DNA of 64,000 bases, from positions 1 through 64,000 of the forward strand of contig JACJWW010000004.1 of the NCBI GenBank assembly GCA_020636935.1, written 5' to 3'. The position numbers were made by a program, and so were the translations under genes. Position 1 is the first letter of the stretch; every line of letters starts with the position of its first letter. This DNA is from Nocardioidaceae bacterium (GTDB lineage: Bacteria > Actinomycetota > Actinomycetes > Propionibacteriales > Nocardioidaceae). Positions 59,621-64,000 of the stretch are shown here, piece by piece. The notes beneath the pieces were generated by a model. The model saw only the letters and a list, made by a program, of their open reading frames with translations. It had not been told where the DNA came from and searched no databases.

Positions 59621-60999
59621 CCAGACATGTCGTCGTGGTTGGTGGGGGTATCTCCGGCCTGACTGCTGCATACCGATTGCGCAACCAGCCGGGTGTACAG
59701 GTCACCTTGCTAGAAGGATCAGGTGAACTCGGCGGTAAATTGCGATTAGGGCAAGTCGCAGGGATCAGCGTTGACATTGGCGCCGAAGCGATGCTCAATC
59801 GTCGCCCGGAGGCAGTGGCACTGACCCACGATGTCGGACTGGGCGCCGAGGTGGTGCACCCAGACACCACAAGTGCCAATCTCTGGAATCGCAATTCAAT
59901 GGTGCCGATGCCGCGCACCCTGATGGGTGTGCCAGGAGACGTGCGCGCCCTTGATGGAGTGCTCTCTCCAAAAGGCCTCGCCCGGGCCTTGCTGGAGCAG
60001 GTGACTCCGCCCTCGGTGGCCAAGAGCGATATGAGCATTGGGCATCTCGTTGAAGAGAGATTCGGTCGCGAAGTCACTGATCGTCTCGTCGAGCCGCTGT
60101 TGGGTGGAGTTTATGCTGGCCACGCCAGGCAATTGTCGGCCCAGGCCTGTGTCCCTCAAGTCTTTGACTTGGTCAAGAAGCGTCGTTCTTTGACAACTGC
60201 CGCCGCCGAAGTGCTTGCTGCCGCACCAAATGACGTGCCTGTCTTTGCAGGAATCCGTGGCGGTATGGGGCGCCTGCCCATGGCCCTCGCACAGGGAAGT
60301 GCCGCGACCATCAGGACCCGAGCCATGGTGCGCGACCTGGCTCGCCGACCCGATGGAGGCTGGAATCTCGTCGTTGGCTCTGCGCATGATGCCGAGATCG
60401 TCCAAGCAGATGCAGTAGTTCTGGCAACCCCCGCAAACGCCAGTGCCCGACTGCTCAGTGATGTAGCTCCCCGGGCAGCACTCGACCTTGCCCGTATCGA
60501 GCATGCCTCGATGGCAATCATCACCATGGTCTTCAGAAGTGAGGACTTTCCCAAGGTGATTGGCTCGGGCTTCCTGGTGCCGCCCGTGGATGGCCATGTG
60601 ATCAAAGCGGCGACCTACAGCTTCAACAAGTGGCGGTGGGTGCGGGATGCAGGAGCCGGACTCTTGGTGATGCGCGTATCGATCGGACGCCATCGTGAAG
60701 AATCCACCCTGCAACGTGGAGACGAAGAGCTTGTCGCACTCGCTGTGCGCGAGCTAGGTGAAGCGATCGGCCTGCAGGCCCAACCCGTTGACTCACATGT
60801 GCAGCGTTGGGGCGGCGGGCTGCCTCAGTACGCCGTCGGGCATCTTGCTCGAGTCGAGTCGATCTACCGAGAGGTTGCCGAGTTGCCGGGATTGGCGATC
60901 TGCGGTGCTGCATATGAAGGCTTGGGCATCCCTGCCTGCATCGCCTCAGCCGACCGTGCTGTCGCTGCGGTTTTGCCGGTTGTCACAATGGGTCCATGA
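59617..60999 (+). CDS. hemY: Coproporphyrinogen III oxidase (HemY type)
   Basis: A 460-aa FAD enzyme that oxidises coproporphyrinogen III to coproporphyrin III in the actinobacterial/firmicute haem route (older name protoporphyrinogen oxidase). FAD-binding VVGGGISGLTAAYRL starts at residue 5; GGKLRLGQVAGISVDIGAEAML, split across 39-60, is the usual second segment; the C-terminal AICGAAYEGLGIPACIASA (about 427-445) closes the FAD site. Overlaps hemE and hemQ by ATGA on both sides, so the three enzymes are translated as a unit. Confidence 0.95.
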   Translation: MTRHVVVVGGGISGLTAAYRLRNQPGVQVTLLEGSGELGGKLRLGQVAGISVDIGAEAMLNRRPEAVALTHDVGLGAEVVHPDTTSANLWNRNSMVPMPRTLMGVPGDVRALDGVLSPKGLARALLEQVTPPSVAKSDMSIGHLVEERFGREVTDRLVEPLLGGVYAGHARQLSAQACVPQVFDLVKKRRSLTTAAAEVLAAAPNDVPVFAGIRGGMGRLPMALAQGSAATIRTRAMVRDLARRPDGGWNLVVGSAHDAEIVQADAVVLATPANASARLLSDVAPRAALDLARIEHASMAIITMVFRSEDFPKVIGSGFLVPPVDGHVIKAATYSFNKWRWVRDAGAGLLVMRVSIGRHREESTLQRGDEELVALAVRELGEAIGLQAQPVDSHVQRWGGGLPQYAVGHLARVESIYREVAELPGLAICGAAYEGLGIPACIASADRAVAAVLPVVTMGP

Positions 61000-61709
61000 G
61001 TGCGAGCACAGTTAAGAAGGCCAGAGAACTCAACAACACCATTCGCTATGCGATGTGGTCGGTCTTCCGGATTGTCGACACCTATGGCCCTGATGCCGAT
61101 GAATCAATCAGGGCTGAGGAAGCCGCTGAGCTGGAAAGTCTCATCGGGGCCCTTGCCGACCAGGACGTCGTCGTCAGAGGCCTCTACGACGTCAGTGGGA
61201 TGCGCGCAGATGCCGACCTGATGGTTTGGTGGCATGCCGAATCCAGTGACGACTTGCAAGATGCCTACAACGCGCTGCGTCGTACTCTCTTCGGAGCGCG
61301 CCTCGGCCCGGTCTGGTCTCAAGTTGCCTTGCATCGACCCGCGGAGTTCAACAAGAGCCACATCCCGGCCTTCCTGGCCGATGAGGAGGCTCGCAAGTAC
61401 ATCTGCGTATATCCATTCGTGCGCTCATATGAGTGGTATCTCATGGAGGATGCCGAAAGGCGTCGGATGTTGGCCGAGCATGGCCAGATGGGCCGAGAAT
61501 ATCCCGACGTACGGGCCAATACGGTGGCCAGCTTTGCGCTCGGTGACTATGAGTGGATGCTGGCCTTTGAAGCAGACGAACTTGACCGCATCGTCGATCT
61601 GATGCGGCATTTGCGGGCCTCAGATGCGCGTCGACATGTACGTGAGGAGACGCCCTTCTACACCGGTCGTCGCATCGAGCCAACAGCCTTGGTCAATCTG
61701 CTTCCGTAG
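60996..61709 (+). CDS. hemQ: Coproheme decarboxylase (chlorite dismutase-like)
   Basis: A 237-aa enzyme that decarboxylates coproheme III to haem b with hydrogen peroxide. The catalytic Tyr lies in YICVYPFVRSYEWYLM (about residues 129-144), and the proximal-haem region HGQMGREYPDVRANTVASFALGDYEW (parts at 159-184) includes the His ligand and DYEW. A dimeric alpha+beta barrel is expected. With hemE and hemY it indicates the coproporphyrin-dependent pathway; the ferrochelatase is not here. Its 3' end overlaps the convergent msrB by 17 bases. Confidence 0.95.
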   Translation: MSASTVKKARELNNTIRYAMWSVFRIVDTYGPDADESIRAEEAAELESLIGALADQDVVVRGLYDVSGMRADADLMVWWHAESSDDLQDAYNALRRTLFGARLGPVWSQVALHRPAEFNKSHIPAFLADEEARKYICVYPFVRSYEWYLMEDAERRRMLAEHGQMGREYPDVRANTVASFALGDYEWMLAFEADELDRIVDLMRHLRASDARRHVREETPFYTGRRIEPTALVNLLP

Positions 61710-62103
61710 GCTCCAGGGTCAGGCAGATTGAGTTGATGCAATAGCGCTGGTCTGTCGGTGTTGGATAGCCTTCGCCGGCGAACACGTGTCCCAGATGAGA
61801 GCCGCAATTGGCGCACCTGACTTCGGTGCGGGTACGGCCCAGTGAGTTGTCTTCCAGATATTCGACTCGCCCTTCGGCCATGGGGGCGAAGAACGACGGC
61901 CAGCCGCAATGTGACTCGAACTTCTCCTGCGACCTGAAGAGCTCGTAGTCGCATGCCCGACATCGATAGACCCCAGCAGTGGTGGTGTCGGTGTACTCGC
62001 CAACGAAGGGGCGCTCGGTGCCAGCCTCACGGAGTATGGCGTACTCCTGGGGGCTCAACTGCTCGCGCCATTGCTCACTGCTCTTCTCAACGGGATAACT
62101 CAT
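61693..62103 (-). CDS. msrB: Peptide-methionine (R)-S-oxide reductase
   Basis: A 136-aa enzyme repairing oxidised methionine. Zinc cysteines: CRACDYELF (about residues 49-57) and CANCGSHLGHVF (about 97-108). Catalytic Cys in RYCINSICL (about 122-130), with a further Cys in ICL that could serve as resolving residue. GWPSFFAP (about 69-76) forms the substrate pocket. Leaderless ATG at 62103 (TAGCTT six bases upstream). Divergent from the sulfide-oxidation-like operon, 79 bases between starts; in M. tuberculosis msrB (Rv2674) also follows hemQ. Confidence 0.94.
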   Translation of the reverse strand: MSYPVEKSSEQWREQLSPQEYAILREAGTERPFVGEYTDTTTAGVYRCRACDYELFRSQEKFESHCGWPSFFAPMAEGRVEYLEDNSLGRTRTEVRCANCGSHLGHVFAGEGYPTPTDQRYCINSICLTLEPTEAD

Positions 62104-62109
62104 GTGACC

Positions 62110-62115
62110 AAGCTA
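62110..62115 (-). promoter_or_regulatory. -10 box of msrB (leaderless)
   Basis: Minus-strand TAGCTT ends six bases before ATG 62103. Confidence 0.45.
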
Positions 62116-62146
62116 ATTGGGGTGACCAACCAGATACTAGGCATGG

Positions 62147-62176
62147 GTGACAGGGCAATACCCTAATGGGTATGGT
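62147..62176 (+). promoter_or_regulatory. Promoter of the SQR operon with a CsoR/CstR-type operator
   Basis: A perfect inverted repeat ATACCC-TAAT-GGGTAT (62158-62173) matches the core of CsoR-family operators, which also include the persulfide sensor CstR. The -10 box TATGGT (62171-62176) shares its first three bases with the repeat and ends six bases before the ATG at 62183; GTGACA (62147-62152) with an 18-base spacer is the probable -35. A repressor bound here would block RNA polymerase directly. The downstream sulfur genes make CstR-like persulfide sensing more likely than copper sensing. No regulator gene is in the window. Confidence 0.65.
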
Positions 62177-62182
62177 CACAGT

Positions 62183-63427
62183 ATGAACAAGTTGGTGATT
62201 CTAGGGGCCGGAACTGCCGGCACAATGCTCTCCAACACGCTACGTAGAGCATTGGACAGTGATTGGTCGATCACCGTGATCGACCAAGATGACAACCATC
62301 AATATCAGCCAGGCTTCTTGTTTGTACCCTTTGGCAAGATGGCGCCGAAAAGGCTCATTCGCTCGCGCCGTGGGCTGATCCCCGATGGTGTTGATTTCAG
62401 ACAACGCGCCGTTGCAAAGGTGCACCCACAACGAAATCTGGTGGAGCTGGCCGATGGCGATGAAGTCGAATACGACTGGTTGATCATCGCCAGCGGCTGT
62501 ACGCCGAGGCCTGAGGGTATGCCAGGGCTCACAGATGATCGGGTCTGGCAAGAATCTGCATTTGACTTCTACACCCTCGACGGAGCCACGAAACTGCGGG
62601 ACGCCATGTCGGCCTTCGAAGGCGGACGGGTGCTGGTGCATATCAGTGAGATGCCCATAAAGTGCCCGGTGGCGCCTCTTGAGTTTGCCTTCCTCGCCGA
62701 CGACTACTTCCGCAAACGACGGATCCGTCACAAGGTGGATATCACCTATGTCACGCCACTTGATGGGGCTTTCACCAAGCCTGTCGCATCGAGCAAGCTC
62801 GGCGGCTTGCTGGAAGATCGCAGCATCAGGGTGCAGACCGACTTCGCAGTGGAGAGTGTGGACCCCGAGCAGCGCACCCTGAACTCCTACGATGGTCGGG
62901 CGCTGCCATTTGATCTGCTGGTGACGGTTCCGGTCAATATGGGTGCGCAGTTCGTGATCGACTCCGGGCTTGGTGATGACTTGGGCTATGTGCCAGTCGA
63001 CAAACACACCTTGCGTGCCGACGCCCACGACAACATCTTCGTGGTGGGCGATGCCGCAAATGTGCCGACCTCGAAGGCCGGAGCCGTGGCTCACTTCGAA
63101 GTCGAGATGTTTACCGACAACTTCTTGGCCGCGGTACAGGGAAAGCCGCTCCCGAATCGTTTCGACGGGCACGCGAACTGCTTCGTCGAGGCTGGACGAG
63201 GGCAGGCATTGTTGCTTGATTTCAACTACGACACCGAGCCACTGACCGGGGTCTTTCCAGCTCCAGTTTTCGGGCCGATGAAGCTGTTGGGCCTGTCCCG
63301 AATCAATCACCTAGGCAAACTGGCTTTTGAGCACATCTACTGGAACATGCTGATGAAGGGCCGCCGACTTCCTGTCCCGACCGAGATGTCGATGAGGGGC
63401 AAGGTTCCAGCAGGAGAGGAGAATTGA
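62183..63427 (+). CDS. sqr: Sulfide:quinone oxidoreductase-like flavoprotein
   Basis: A 414-aa FAD protein of the SQR family, which oxidises sulfide to polysulfide or persulfide and reduces membrane quinone. FAD motif ILGAGTAGTMLSNTL starts at residue 6 and VVGDAANVPTSKAGAVAHF (about 287-305) binds the isoalloxazine end. Three Cys fit the SQR redox triad: C106 in ASGCTPRPEG, C161 in IKCPVAPLE, and C333 in HANCFVEAG. Amphipathic C-terminal part with KLLGLSRINHLGKLAFEHIYW suits membrane contact. Leaderless ATG at 62183. First gene of an operon with the TusE/DsrC-like and DsrE2-like genes. Exact SQR subtype not decided. Confidence 0.88.
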   Translation: MNKLVILGAGTAGTMLSNTLRRALDSDWSITVIDQDDNHQYQPGFLFVPFGKMAPKRLIRSRRGLIPDGVDFRQRAVAKVHPQRNLVELADGDEVEYDWLIIASGCTPRPEGMPGLTDDRVWQESAFDFYTLDGATKLRDAMSAFEGGRVLVHISEMPIKCPVAPLEFAFLADDYFRKRRIRHKVDITYVTPLDGAFTKPVASSKLGGLLEDRSIRVQTDFAVESVDPEQRTLNSYDGRALPFDLLVTVPVNMGAQFVIDSGLGDDLGYVPVDKHTLRADAHDNIFVVGDAANVPTSKAGAVAHFEVEMFTDNFLAAVQGKPLPNRFDGHANCFVEAGRGQALLLDFNYDTEPLTGVFPAPVFGPMKLLGLSRINHLGKLAFEHIYWNMLMKGRRLPVPTEMSMRGKVPAGEEN

Positions 63428-63428
63428 G

Positions 63429-63746
63429 ATGCCTACAAACACCATTGATCAGTTCACTTTCGAGGTCAACGACGAGGGTTTCCTGACCGATCGCAACCAG
63501 TGGAGCAAAGAGCTATGCGAGGTCTTGGCTGAGTTGGTCGGTATCGAGCACTTGACCCCCGAACATTGGGCCACGATCGAGTTCATGAGAGACGACTCTG
63601 CCAAGAGCGGCGTTACCCCGACACTACGCCGGATGCAGACGGTCGGCGGTTTCGACGTAAGAGAGTTGTATCAACTCTTCCCCGGCAAACCGGTGAAGAA
63701 GATGGCCTATCTGTCAGGGCTTCCCAAGCCCGTCGGATGCGTGTGA
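63429..63746 (+). CDS. TusE/DsrC-family sulfur carrier protein
   Basis: A 105-aa sulfur-relay protein. Family features: VNDEGFLTDRNQWSKEL near residue 12, LTPEHWATIEFMRD near 40, the segment SGVTPTLRRMQTVGG, LYQLFPGKPVKKM and the C-terminal GLPKPVGCV. The penultimate Cys (C104) that carries sulfur is present; the second DsrC Cys, 11 residues before it, is Ala here (A93), so it resembles TusE more than dissimilatory DsrC. The ribosome site GGAGAGGAG overlaps the end of sqr; one base separates the genes. It probably accepts sulfane sulfur generated by the SQR step. Confidence 0.9.
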   Translation: MPTNTIDQFTFEVNDEGFLTDRNQWSKELCEVLAELVGIEHLTPEHWATIEFMRDDSAKSGVTPTLRRMQTVGGFDVRELYQLFPGKPVKKMAYLSGLPKPVGCV

Positions 63747-63758
63747 GGGGAGATTGAG

Positions 63759-64000
63759 ATGAGACAGATTCCTGAGGGATTCATCATCCCTGATTTTGGA
63801 AAAGTAGCCACTGCTACGCAAACATCGGGCACGGCATCTGAGGCAGCGACCTACGACGGGCCGCGCAAGATGGCGTTGATCTGCTCCAAAGGCAACCTTG
63901 ACATGGCCTATCCGGGCTTGATCCTGGGCAACTCCGCTGCGGGTGAGGGCATCGAGACCCACATGTTTTTCACCTTCTGGGGCCTTGACATTGTCAACAA
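63759..64000 (+). CDS. DsrE2-like sulfurtransferase (N-terminal part, cut by window edge)
   Basis: The first 80 codons of a protein that matches the DsrE2 (DrsE_2, PF13686) family: after a 28-residue tail, PRKMALICSKGNLDMAYPGL (about residues 31-50) and GIETHMFFTFWGLDIV (about 63-78). The Cys in LICSKGN is the expected sulfur-binding position. GAGGGGAG about seven bases before the ATG. It starts 12 bases after the TusE/DsrC-like gene, so it is the third gene of the operon. The rest, and any tusA, rhodanese or persulfide dioxygenase gene, lies outside the window. Confidence 0.88.
   Translation, partial: MRQIPEGFIIPDFGKVATATQTSGTASEAATYDGPRKMALICSKGNLDMAYPGLILGNSAAGEGIETHMFFTFWGLDIVN

Noticed and set aside
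62158..62173. Copper (CsoR) control of the SQR operon
   Set aside because: Not excluded, but the downstream genes are for sulfur, not copper; persulfide-sensing CstR recognises nearly the same operator and fits better.
62240..63310. Open frame of 356 codons antisense to sqr
   Set aside because: No start signal or recognisable motif; sqr on the plus strand is clear.
1..64000. tRNA, rRNA, CRISPR arrays, prophage or attachment sites
   Set aside because: I looked for tRNA-like cloverleaf ends, spaced direct repeats and integrase or phage genes and saw none.

Overview
The window is chromosomal DNA of an actinobacterium (class Actinomycetes, lineage not resolved). Evidence: moderately high GC with many GTG and TTG starts, families largely confined to Actinobacteria (DUF4191, DUF3043, DUF3000, DUF5304-like, ClgR, LppX/LprG-like lipoprotein, Rv2191-type exonuclease/GIY-YIG fusion), the actinobacterial bc1-aa3 respiratory set, and HemQ-dependent haem synthesis. 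Gene order follows two Mycobacterium tuberculosis blocks as I remember them: roughly Rv2220 to Rv2182c (1-42.8 kb) and Rv2681 to Rv2674 (56.6-62.1 kb).

Layout. 0-14 kb: glnA (cut by the left edge, with a GlnR-type operator), an RDD protein, an LprG-like lipoprotein, then the lipoate genes lipA and lipB, an ABC exporter pair, and the enzymes that carry or use lipoate (lpd, sucB, gcvT), with pepA. 14-18 kb: DUF3043, glycerate kinase, an A-type Fe-S carrier, an unrecognised 79-aa gene divergent from an adenosine-kinase-like PfkB gene, with paired palindromes between them. 18-27 kb: the respiratory supercomplex in two operons, ctaC-ctaD-ctaF and (reverse) ctaE-qcrC-qcrA-qcrB, separated by an L,D-transpeptidase and a decayed IS3-family orfA. 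27-35 kb: degenerate receiver protein, trpD, Lrp-like domain, exonuclease-UvrC-like fusion, a c-di-AMP (ydaO-type) riboswitch in front of a RipC-like NlpC/P60 hydrolase, and two membrane or exported metallopeptidases. 35-43 kb: fadD15-like ligase, SRPBCC protein, ArsA-like ATPase, DUF5304-like protein, two tandem ROK kinases, a hydrolase, PlsC and ClgR. 43-56 kb is more accessory: GCS2 ligase, DUF402, SDR plus flavin monooxygenase, DUF305 plus LVIVD-repeat protein, HrpA, solitary MazF-like protein, orphan solute-binding lipoprotein. 56-62 kb: DUF3000-rnd and the tightly overlapping hemE-hemY-hemQ operon, then msrB.

62.1-64 kb is the most interesting region: an SQR-like flavoprotein, a TusE/DsrC-like sulfur carrier and a DsrE2-like protein (cut by the right edge) form an operon whose -10 box is overlapped by a perfect ATACCC-TAAT-GGGTAT palindrome of CsoR/CstR type, which suggests a persulfide- or copper-responsive sulfide-handling system.

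Two signals run through the whole window. At least 15 genes appear to be leaderless, with a TANNNT -10 box ending 6-7 nt before the start codon; this settles several start sites. The octamer GTACGACG (and its sister GTACGCCG) occurs far more often than chance, on both strands and in several reading frames. No tRNA, rRNA, CRISPR array or intact mobile element was seen.
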